Shown here: positions 22,863 to 28,925 of the stretch, in pieces
Layout of the letters: every line of letters begins with the position of its first letter
Position numbering within the stretch: the first letter of the stretch is position 1
Assembly (NCBI GenBank): GCA_002378665.1
Contig: DFSO01000093.1
Location: 22,209-51,133 of the forward strand
DNA: 28,925 bases
Direction: 5' to 3'
Origin: Loktanella sp. UBA3435
GTDB taxonomy: Bacteria > Pseudomonadota > Alphaproteobacteria > Rhodobacterales > Rhodobacteraceae
The notes under the pieces: generated by a model
Database searches by the model: none
What the model saw: only the letters and a program-made list of their open reading frames with translations
Told to the model about the DNA's origin: nothing
Position numbers and translations under genes: made by a program

Positions 22863-23660
22863 TTAATTCGCCGCTGCGTTTTTTTCGCTACGTCGTCCGG
22901 GCCAGTTTCCGTGCGCTGCACGTGACGCGCCACCGACAACGATCAATCCTTCGGCAAGTGCGCGTGCAACCGCATGTGTTGTGTTCAGCGCACCTAGCTT
23001 AAATCGCGCGCTCTCAATGTAGGCACGCAACGTATGTTCGGAAATTTCGAGCATGTCTGCGACCTGCCCGCGACTGTATCCCATCGCCAAAAACGTCAGC
23101 GTATCGATCTCTCGTGGAGACAACGCGCGAATTGGCTCTGGAGCGCGGTCCTTCTCCAGTTCCAACGCTTTTTGGTTCAAGAAATGCGCAATCAGAATCA
23201 AATCACGTTGGTTTTCGGCAGTGCACCGTGCCCAAGATTCATCATCGGTTGAGTGGGAAATGGAAAATAGGGCGAATTGGCCATTTGGCCCACGGATCGG
23301 TATCGAATATCCCTGATTTCCGACACCATGGTCAATTGCGTCTTTTCGAAATGCGCGTGCTGCGCGGTGTGACCAATCGAGGCGCTTCCAGTCAACGGGA
23401 TGGAATTGTTGAGAACAGCCGAGGACAACAGGGTCGACCCTTAAATAATCCTGATCGATATAGTGCTGAACCCAAATCGGGTCATAAGTGCCATAGCCGT
23501 ATTGTTCACCATCAGCGCTTACCCAATGGTAAACGACATGGTCGATTGCTAGCGTTTCGCGAAGTTCTTGAATAAGATCTTGGATTTTTTCAAGAGCGTC
23601 TGCTTCCTGCAGCTTGGACAAAAAAGGATCGAGTTTCAGCGCTTTCACCTCGCACCCCAA
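22863..23660 (-). CDS. luxR: LuxR-family AHL-responsive regulator
   Basis: A 265-residue quorum-sensing regulator. The N-terminal autoinducer-binding domain (about 10-165) keeps the six ligand-pocket residues of the family: the Trp of DPIWVQHY, its Tyr, Asp-Pro in VDPV, the Trp of PVDW and the Gly of NQGYSIPI. The C-terminal LuxR-type helix-turn-helix is LSPREIDTLTFLAMGYSRGQVADMLEISEHTLRAYIESARFKL (about 180-222). Start is a TTG at 23660 after AAAGG, or a GTG at 23648; neither is ATG. Both lie inside the small upstream gene, which overlaps by 71 (or 59) bases in another frame. luxI follows. Confidence 0.93.
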   Translation of the reverse strand: MGCEVKALKLDPFLSKLQEADALEKIQDLIQELRETLAIDHVVYHWVSADGEQYGYGTYDPIWVQHYIDQDYLRVDPVVLGCSQQFHPVDWKRLDWSHRAARAFRKDAIDHGVGNQGYSIPIRGPNGQFALFSISHSTDDESWARCTAENQRDLILIAHFLNQKALELEKDRAPEPIRALSPREIDTLTFLAMGYSRGQVADMLEISEHTLRAYIESARFKLGALNTTHAVARALAEGLIVVGGASRAAHGNWPGRRSEKNAAAN

Positions 23661-23805
23661 ATGGTGCCCTTTCGGCCATCTCCGCTATCTCGACCTTTGC
23701 TACAAGTGCAGTTTCATCCAATTGAACAGCCAATAACGGCAGGTCGTTCTTTTGTGCAAATGTCCGTAGGTCAGCGAGCACGTCGATGATCCAATCATTT
23801 CCCAT
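23590..23805 (-). CDS. Small conserved-looking protein upstream of and overlapping luxR
   Basis: A 71-residue protein: MGNDWIIDVLADLRTFAQKN at the start, DLPLLAVQLDETALVAKVEIAEMAE in the middle, and a basic tail ending GSRRS. The first 50 residues read as two amphipathic helices (DVLADLRTFAQ and VQLDETALVAKVEIAEMA), soluble. The ribosome-binding site is close to ideal: GGAGG six bases before ATG, stronger than those of luxR or luxI. The final 71 bases also encode the start of luxR in another frame. From memory, similar small helical proteins precede luxR in other roseobacters, but I cannot search. Function unknown; a regulatory partner of LuxR or a translational gate for luxR are guesses. Confidence 0.7.
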   Translation of the reverse strand: MGNDWIIDVLADLRTFAQKNDLPLLAVQLDETALVAKVEIAEMAERAPFGVRGESAETRSFFVQAAGSRRS

Positions 23806-23826
23806 TACAAACCTCCAACAATTTCA

Positions 23827-23841
23827 TTAACGAAGCGTTAA
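23827..23841 (-). promoter_or_regulatory. Palindrome at the putative start of the lux operon transcript
   Basis: TTAACG-AAG-CGTTAA is a perfect inverted repeat lying 22-36 bases before the small gene's ATG. A TATAAG hexamer on the minus strand (plus 23845-23850) is a possible -10, which would place the transcript start inside the palindrome. It could be an operator or a 5'-end hairpin. Confidence 0.35.
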
Positions 23842-23897
23842 CAACTTATAGTAGCATTCAACTTGTTAACTAAAAACTCACTCCTTTACCTCCCCCA

Positions 23898-23932
23898 TTT
23901 ATAGGGAATCCATATTTTTCAATGTGTTGAAA
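23898..23932 (-). promoter_or_regulatory. Upstream inverted repeat and second -10-like hexamer
   Basis: TTTCAA-TGTG-TTGAAA (23917-23932) is a perfect 6+6 inverted repeat, and a minus-strand TATAAA lies just downstream (plus 23898-23903). Regulator-binding site for the lux operon promoter is a fair guess; no -35 at ideal spacing is seen. Confidence 0.3.
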
Positions 23933-23953
23933 TTATTCGATGCAAGAAAAATA

Positions 23954-23985
23954 AAAGGCGGTAGCAAATTTTTGCTACCGCCTTT
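23954..23985 (-). terminator. Strong terminator of ccr
   Basis: A perfect 14-bp inverted repeat (AAAGGCGGTAGCAA with its complement, 4-base loop ATTT) lies 22 bases after the ccr stop. On the minus strand it is followed by TTATTTTTC, a good U-tract after the closing T's. It separates ccr from the lux genes that follow on the same strand. Confidence 0.9.
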
Positions 23986-24007
23986 CGCACCTTGGCCTCA
24001 CAACTCT

Positions 24008-25297
24008 TTAACGCTGTGATTCGGCAATCGCGTCGTCAAAAGTCCGGATACCAGTTTTGGGGCTCTGAACCAGCACCGCCATATTGCCCGGCTTATGCTC
24101 GTTCTTGCGCATCTTTGTGTGTGCGGCAGGAATGTCCGCCCAAGTGAACACTTCGGACATGCAAGGATCCAAACGGCGCTCGACCATCAACTTGTTGGCG
24201 GAGGATGCCTGCTTGAGATGCGCAAAGTGGCTGCCCTGCAAACGCTTCTGGTGCATCCACATATAGCGCACGTCAAAGGTACAGTTGAAACCCGTGGTTC
24301 CCGCACAAATCACGACCATGCCGCCCTTTTTACAAACCAGTGAAGACACAGGGAACGTCGCCTCACCCGGATGCTCGAACACCATATCGACGTTGTTGCC
24401 CTTGCCGGTGATCTCCCAGATCGCTTTACCAAACTTACGCGCTTCCTTGAGCCAAGCATTGTACTCTGGCGTGTTGACCGTCGGCAGTTGGCCCCAGCAG
24501 TTAAAGTCTTTGCGGTTGATCACGCCCTTGGCGCCCAGCCCCATAACAAACTCGCGCTTGTCCTCTTCAGAAATCACGCCAATCGCATTGGCGCCCGCCG
24601 TGTTGATCAGTTGGATCGCATAGGACCCAAGACCACCTGACGCACCCCAAACCAGCACGTTTTGTCCGGGCTTCAGATCATGCGGTTCGTGGCCAAAAAG
24701 CATACGGTAAGCGGTCGCAAGCGTCAGAGTATAGCAGGCGCTTTCCTCCCACGTCAGATGCTGAGGGCGCGGCATAAGCTGTTGAGATTGCACGCAAGTA
24801 AACTGCGCGAAAGACCCGTCTGGGGTCTCATAACCCCAAATCCGCTGGCTTTCCGAGAACATCGGATCGCCGCCATTGCACTCCTCATCGTCGCCGTCAT
24901 CCTGGTTGCAATGGATCACAACCTCGTCGCCAATTTTCCAGCGCTTAACCTTGTCGCCCACGGCCCAAACGATACCCGACGCATCAGACCCAGCGATATG
25001 ATATTCCGCTTTATGCACGTCAAACGGGCTGATCGGGATACCAAGTCCAGCCCAAACGCCGTTGTAGTTCACGCCAGCCGCCATCACCATCACCAGCACT
25101 TCGTTGCTGTCAGGCTTCGGGCAATCTACAACCTCGATCTGGAACGCCTTCTCTGGCTCGCCGTGCCGTTCGCGACGGATCGTCCATGCATACATCTGCT
25201 CTGGCACATGGCCCAAAGGTGGCATTTCACCAACCTCATAAAGGTCCTTTTGCGGGGCGTCATAGGCGGCGATGGGTGTTTGTATATCTAGGGCCAT
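24008..25297 (-). CDS. ccr: Crotonyl-CoA carboxylase/reductase
   Basis: Reductively carboxylates crotonyl-CoA with NADPH and CO2 to (2S)-ethylmalonyl-CoA, the key step of the ethylmalonyl-CoA pathway. The 429-residue MDR-family protein matches Ccr throughout: the N-terminal PLGHVPEQMYAWTIRRERHG (28-46), AGVNYNGVWAGLG (74-86), HCNQDDGDDEECNGGDPMFSESQRIWGYE (129-157), NADPH loop VWGASGGLGSYAIQL (217-230) and MWMHQKRLQGSHFAH (346-360). Glu157 and His357 are candidates for the CO2-holding residues described in this family. Start ATG follows AGGAG by six bases. It stands 121 bases after the acyltransferase gene, with ecm divergent beyond it. Confidence 0.97.
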   Translation of the reverse strand: MALDIQTPIAAYDAPQKDLYEVGEMPPLGHVPEQMYAWTIRRERHGEPEKAFQIEVVDCPKPDSNEVLVMVMAAGVNYNGVWAGLGIPISPFDVHKAEYHIAGSDASGIVWAVGDKVKRWKIGDEVVIHCNQDDGDDEECNGGDPMFSESQRIWGYETPDGSFAQFTCVQSQQLMPRPQHLTWEESACYTLTLATAYRMLFGHEPHDLKPGQNVLVWGASGGLGSYAIQLINTAGANAIGVISEEDKREFVMGLGAKGVINRKDFNCWGQLPTVNTPEYNAWLKEARKFGKAIWEITGKGNNVDMVFEHPGEATFPVSSLVCKKGGMVVICAGTTGFNCTFDVRYMWMHQKRLQGSHFAHLKQASSANKLMVERRLDPCMSEVFTWADIPAAHTKMRKNEHKPGNMAVLVQSPKTGIRTFDDAIAESQR

Positions 25298-25418
25298 TTC
25301 AGTCTCCTGAGGTAGAAATCAACATGGATTGCCGCAGTGCAGAATCGCGGCGTTTGATCATGGATAACTTTTCGCCAAGAAAGAATGCAACCCCAATTGA
25401 GACTATTTTGTAATTTAA
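25298..25418 (-). promoter_or_regulatory. Upstream region of ccr
   Basis: This 121-base gap holds the AGGAG ribosome-binding site of ccr and, further upstream on the minus strand, TTGCAT followed after 17 bases by TTATCC, a possible but weak promoter. No clear terminator follows the acyltransferase gene, so read-through from it is possible. Confidence 0.3.
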
Positions 25419-26807
25419 TTACCCAGCAGTTGCAGAAATTCCTGCTGCTGGTGCATCAAAGTGATGCTCAATTGACCGCGCATAATAAGAAACGAGATCA
25501 ACCTCACTCGCCTTTACCGCAATTTTGGTGCCAGATTCGTCCAATGCGCCCCGCGCCCGCAGATCAGCCAAACCTGCAGCGACGGCTACTTTCGGATCAC
25601 GGCGCGGTGCAGGAATGCCCCTTGCCTCTAGGTCGGCTTTCACTGCGGCCACCTGTGCGACCAAGGTATCCTCCGTGATAGGACCACCTTTTAACAAAAG
25701 ACGCGCCACCAAAGGCACCGCCAGAACAGGCACCACATTGCGAATACGTTGCATCATCTCATTGGCCAAACCATCGGTAAAATCCCTCGATTGCCCCTGC
25801 GCAAACTCCGACAACTTCAACGGCGCGCCAAAACTAACAGCAGCCGTCCCGAATTTTTTGAACCGCCGCGTCACCCGCGCCCAAAGGTGATTCATCGTCC
25901 CCGACATGATCGTCCAAAGCGGTGGGCGGAACCTACGTTCGCCCGTTTTGTCCGCCTTAATCAAAAAACGATCCTCCAAAACGCGGTCATAATTCAACGC
26001 AACGGGCACAAAAACCACGTCACGCCCGCCTTCTTTATAACCTCCAACGATGTAGCTCAGCAGCCCAAGCTTCGGCACATCCACCGCGCCTGTGACGCTC
26101 AAACGGCCCTCAGGGAACACCGCTTGGCTGACGCCGCCGGCTGTTGCCATCTGCACATAGCGGGCCAAAACCTTACGATATAAGGCCCCACGCGACTTGC
26201 GACGGATAAAGTAGGCACCCATCGCACGGATCACCGAAGACAACGGCCAGACCCGCGCCCATTCGCCCACAGCATAGGAAAGCGCACCCGCACGCGCCGC
26301 CAAATAAGTCACCAACACGTAGTCCAAGTTGCTACGGTGGTTCATCACAAAGATCACGGTCGCATTGGGATCAAGTGCGGAGAGCTCCTCACGCTCGAAC
26401 GCACCAAGCCTGATGCGATACAAAGATTTCGAGAGCCATTTCGACAACCGCGTCCCGATTGAAAAGTAAGCTGTTGCTGAAAACGACGGCACAATCTCGC
26501 GGGCATAAACGCGGGCCTTCTCAAAAGCGACGTCCTCAGGCACGCCCTCTTCAGCGGCATAATCTAGCACGGCTTTTGTGATTTCCGGATCATAGATCAA
26601 GCGCTGGATCATATCGTGCCGCCGCGCCAGCTTGAACGGCTCAATTGGCCTTTGCAGCCGCGTGTTCAAACGCGCAATCACCCGCTCGGCGCGTTTGCGG
26701 AAAAACCAACGTACGGATGGGAACAAAAAATGCGACGCAAATGTCACCGCCGCAAAGAGCAGGATCAGAGCAAAAGCCCAAAGCGGCATGGAAATCGTTT
26801 GCATCAT
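25419..26807 (-). CDS. Glycerolipid acyltransferase, PlsC/PlsB-like
   Basis: Transfers an acyl chain to a glycerol-phosphate-type acceptor at the inner membrane. The 462-residue protein has an N-terminal membrane helix (about 5-30), then the four LPLAT blocks: I MNHRSNLDYVLV (HRSxxD, about 154-165), II MGAYFIRRKSRG, III VFPEGRLSVTG, IV VVFVPVALNYDRV. Block I with HRS and block II with FIRR resemble PlsB/GPAT rather than short PlsC proteins, although annotators usually call it 1-acylglycerol-3-phosphate acyltransferase. It is much shorter than E. coli PlsB. Start is the first of two ATG, after AGGGT. It is divergent from ecm and upstream of ccr on one strand. Confidence 0.85.
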   Translation of the reverse strand: MMQTISMPLWAFALILLFAAVTFASHFLFPSVRWFFRKRAERVIARLNTRLQRPIEPFKLARRHDMIQRLIYDPEITKAVLDYAAEEGVPEDVAFEKARVYAREIVPSFSATAYFSIGTRLSKWLSKSLYRIRLGAFEREELSALDPNATVIFVMNHRSNLDYVLVTYLAARAGALSYAVGEWARVWPLSSVIRAMGAYFIRRKSRGALYRKVLARYVQMATAGGVSQAVFPEGRLSVTGAVDVPKLGLLSYIVGGYKEGGRDVVFVPVALNYDRVLEDRFLIKADKTGERRFRPPLWTIMSGTMNHLWARVTRRFKKFGTAAVSFGAPLKLSEFAQGQSRDFTDGLANEMMQRIRNVVPVLAVPLVARLLLKGGPITEDTLVAQVAAVKADLEARGIPAPRRDPKVAVAAGLADLRARGALDESGTKIAVKASEVDLVSYYARSIEHHFDAPAAGISATAG

Positions 26808-26867
26808 CCCGCGACCCTGACAGGGAACACATCAGAGGTAAATCCTGTCATGCCGCAACGCAGCGAA

Positions 26868-26897
26868 TTGACAACGCCAGAAAATGACCAATAATAG
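26868..26897 (+). promoter_or_regulatory. Candidate ecm promoter
   Basis: A perfect -35 TTGACA (26868-26873) is followed after 18 bases by TAATAG (26892-26897), a moderate -10. AAGGAG lies eight bases before the ecm ATG. The gap also serves the divergent acyltransferase gene; CCCTG-A-CAGGG at 26815-26825 is a short palindrome next to that gene's start. Confidence 0.5.
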
Positions 26898-26944
26898 GAT
26901 CAACGCGTAATTATATTGCGCAGAAAAATTTAAGGAGCCGCCTC

Positions 26945-28912
26945 ATGTCGCAACCGCAGAAAGATCGCCCTTGGCTGTTTCGCACCTACGCTGGCCATTC
27001 CACAGCGAAGGCATCGAACGCACTGTACCGTGGCAACCTAGCCAAGGGTCAAACGGGTCTTTCCGTGGCTTTCGACCTACCGACGCAGACAGGATATGAC
27101 AGCGACTACATTTTGGCAAAAGGCGAAGTCGGTAAAGTCGGCGTGCCCGTCAGCCATATGGGCGACATGCGTGCGCTGTTCAAAGATATCCCGCTGGAGC
27201 AAATGAACACGTCGATGACGATCAACGCGACAGCGCCTTGGCTGCTCTCGCTTTATATCGCCGTTGCCGAAGAGCAAGGCGCCGACGTCACCGCCCTGCA
27301 AGGCACCGTCCAAAACGACATCATCAAAGAATACCTCTCGCGCGGCACCTATATCTGTCCGCCCGAACCATCGTTGCGCATGATCACCGATGTCGCGGCC
27401 TATACGCGGCAGCATCTGCCCAAATGGAACCCGATGAACGTGTGCAGCTACCACCTGCAAGAGGCGGGTGCGACGCCAGAGGAAGAGCTCGCCTTCGCAC
27501 TGGCCACAGCCACAGCCGTTCTCGATGATCTGCGCGGCAAGGTCCCTGCGGAAAACTTCCCCGAAATGGTTGGCCGCATCTCTTTCTTTGTCAACGCAGG
27601 CATCCGCTTTGTGACAGAGCTGTGTAAAATGCGCGCCTTCGTGGAACTTTGGGACGAAATCTGTGCGACGCGCTACGGCGTTGAAGACGCCAAATACCGC
27701 CGCTTCCGCTACGGCGTGCAGGTCAATTCGCTGGGCCTGACAGAGCAGCAGCCAGAGAATAACGTCTACCGCATCCTTCTCGAAACCCTTGCCGTGACCC
27801 TGTCCAAAAACGCCCGCGCTCGCGCCGTGCAACTGCCGGCATGGAACGAGGCGCTTGGCCTGCCCCGCCCATGGGACCAGCAATGGTCGCTGCGGATGCA
27901 ACAAATCCTCGCCTATGAGACCGACCTTTTGGAATTCGACGACCTCTTTGACGGCAACCCTGCGATCGACCGCAAAGTGAACGCCCTCAAGGAAGGCGCA
28001 CGCGCCGAACTGGCGCAAATCGACGGCATGGGCGGCGCGGTCAAGGCCATCGCCTATATGAAAGGTCGCCTTGTCGAGAGTAACGCCGCCCGCATCGCAG
28101 GCATAGAGAACGGCACAACAACCGTTGTCGGCGTGAACAAATGGACCACTGGCGAGCCCTCGCCGCTGACCGCTGGCGATGACGCGATCATGGTCGCCGA
28201 TAAAGATGCTGAAGCCGATCAACTTCGCCGCCTCGCGCAATGGAAACGCGACCGCAACGGGGCGGACGTTGTCACCGCACTCAAAGACCTCGCCGCAGCC
28301 GCAAAAGACGGCACCAACATCATGGTCCCCTCTATCGCCTGCGCCCGCGCAGGTGTGACCACGGGCGAATGGGCCGACGTGATCCGTAGCGCCTTCGGCC
28401 AATACCGCGCCCCAACTGGCGTCAGCAAAAACCCATCGAACCGGACCGAAGGACTGGACGAGCTGCGTGAACAGGTCGATCTGGTCAGCCACGCCCTTGG
28501 TCGCCGCCTCAAATTCCTTGTCGGCAAACCGGGTCTCGACGGGCACTCCAACGGCGCCGAACAGATCGCAGCGCGCGCCCGCGATTGCGGCATGGATATC
28601 GCCTATGAAGGCATCCGCCTCACCCCGCAAGAAATTGTCGACGCAGCCGTTGCAGACGACGCGCATGTCATCGGCTTGTCGATCTTGTCAGGCTCACACA
28701 TCCCGCTGATCGCCGATGTGATCGCAAAGCTCAAAGAGGCAGGCCTGTCCCACATCCCCGTCATCGCGGGCGGCATCATCCCAGAGGACGACGCAGCACG
28801 ACTGCGCGAAATGGGGGTCGCGGCGGTCTATACGCCCAAAGACTTTGAGTTGAACAAAATCATGGGCGACATCATCACCCTCGTGGACCCACGTAAACTG
28901 GCGGCGGAGTGA
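26945..28912 (+). CDS. ecm: Ethylmalonyl-CoA mutase (B12-dependent)
   Basis: Converts (2R)-ethylmalonyl-CoA to methylsuccinyl-CoA with adenosylcobalamin, in the same pathway as Ccr. The 655-residue protein has the usual family length. The substrate barrel starts with RPWLFRTYAGHSTAKASNALYR and includes VAFDLPTQTGYDSDY, NTSMTINATAPWLLSLY and WNPMNVCSYHLQEAGA; the C-terminal cobalamin domain has the DxHxxG motif (Asp532, His534, Gly537 in GLDGHSNG) and later GLSILSGSH. It differs from methylmalonyl-CoA mutase in its shorter N-terminus, which supports Ecm, as does the position next to ccr. Start ATG after AAGGAG. Its stop lies inside a palindrome. Confidence 0.94.
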   Translation: MSQPQKDRPWLFRTYAGHSTAKASNALYRGNLAKGQTGLSVAFDLPTQTGYDSDYILAKGEVGKVGVPVSHMGDMRALFKDIPLEQMNTSMTINATAPWLLSLYIAVAEEQGADVTALQGTVQNDIIKEYLSRGTYICPPEPSLRMITDVAAYTRQHLPKWNPMNVCSYHLQEAGATPEEELAFALATATAVLDDLRGKVPAENFPEMVGRISFFVNAGIRFVTELCKMRAFVELWDEICATRYGVEDAKYRRFRYGVQVNSLGLTEQQPENNVYRILLETLAVTLSKNARARAVQLPAWNEALGLPRPWDQQWSLRMQQILAYETDLLEFDDLFDGNPAIDRKVNALKEGARAELAQIDGMGGAVKAIAYMKGRLVESNAARIAGIENGTTTVVGVNKWTTGEPSPLTAGDDAIMVADKDAEADQLRRLAQWKRDRNGADVVTALKDLAAAAKDGTNIMVPSIACARAGVTTGEWADVIRSAFGQYRAPTGVSKNPSNRTEGLDELREQVDLVSHALGRRLKFLVGKPGLDGHSNGAEQIAARARDCGMDIAYEGIRLTPQEIVDAAVADDAHVIGLSILSGSHIPLIADVIAKLKEAGLSHIPVIAGGIIPEDDAARLREMGVAAVYTPKDFELNKIMGDIITLVDPRKLAAE

Positions 28913-28925
28913 TCACTCCGCCAGT
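28898..28925 (+). terminator. Palindromic terminator overlapping the ecm stop, cut by the window edge
   Basis: GGCGGAGTGA-TCACTCCGCC (28903-28922) is a perfect 20-base palindrome containing the TGA stop. ACTGG before it (28898-28902) pairs with CCAGT at the very end past a 3-base bulge, so the stem is longer still. The U-tract, if any, lies beyond the window. Confidence 0.65.

Noticed and set aside
27077..28666. 529-codon open frame on the minus strand
   Set aside because: It is antisense to ecm, whose protein is fully recognised; the frame is kept open by the codon bias of ecm and has no family-like pattern.

Overview
The window looks like a chromosomal segment of an alphaproteobacterium of the family Rhodobacteraceae, most likely the marine Roseobacter group. 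The reasons are the gene order (rsmI/yraN/gshB next to a divergent lpoA-like gene and glnD-murJ; nfuA-tsaB-rimI; ccr next to luxR/luxI; ccr close to ethylmalonyl-CoA mutase), the family-specific proteins, and the moderately GC-rich coding sequence. I see no insertion sequence, prophage, CRISPR array, tRNA or rRNA. This is core-type chromosome with one accessory-flavoured stretch, the quorum-sensing locus.

Layout. (1) 232-2453, minus strand: rsmI, yraN and gshB form an operon. yraN lacks any ATG/GTG/TTG start and seems to begin at an ATA that overlaps the rsmI stop. (2) 2563-8106, plus strand: an LpoA-like lipoprotein, glnD and murJ, all overlapping, so nitrogen signalling is co-transcribed with cell-wall genes. 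(3) 8103-8783, minus strand: a rhomboid-fold membrane protein that lacks the catalytic residues. (4) 8874-10972, plus strand: trpS, a VOC/glyoxalase-type protein and a UspA-type stress protein, ending at a textbook terminator. (5) 10973-11403: a 431-base non-coding stretch with several inverted repeats, ahead of a small secreted protein gene that has its own hairpin terminator. (6) 11887-13885, plus strand: nfuA, a DUF6958-type gene, tsaB and rimI-like, a compact Fe-S/tRNA-modification/acetylation cluster. (7) 14093-18780, plus strand: a four-gene BMP-type nucleoside ABC importer (binding protein, double ATPase, two permeases). A palindrome matching the RutR pyrimidine-repressor consensus in all but one specified position lies upstream. 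(8) 18907-20570, plus strand: a TauE/SafE-type exporter and its usual TIGR02186 partner. (9) 20567-23805, minus strand: a previously untracked 71-codon gene, luxR, luxI and an SF1 helicase in one direction. (10) 24008-26807, minus strand: a PlsC/PlsB-like acyltransferase and crotonyl-CoA carboxylase/reductase (ccr), with a strong terminator. (11) 26945-28912, plus strand: ethylmalonyl-CoA mutase (ecm), ending in a palindrome that includes its own stop codon.

How it fits together. Ccr and Ecm are the two signature enzymes of the ethylmalonyl-CoA pathway for acetyl-CoA assimilation. They flank a lipid acyltransferase and sit beside an acyl-homoserine-lactone circuit, whose synthase uses acyl chains. 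The most interesting candidate for something undescribed is the luxR leader. A small gene with an excellent ribosome-binding site runs 71 bases into luxR in another frame. luxR and luxI both appear to use TTG starts, and two palindromes overlap the putative promoter. The synthase also carries His where LuxI proteins normally have a conserved Arg. All functional statements come from motif reading without database searches.
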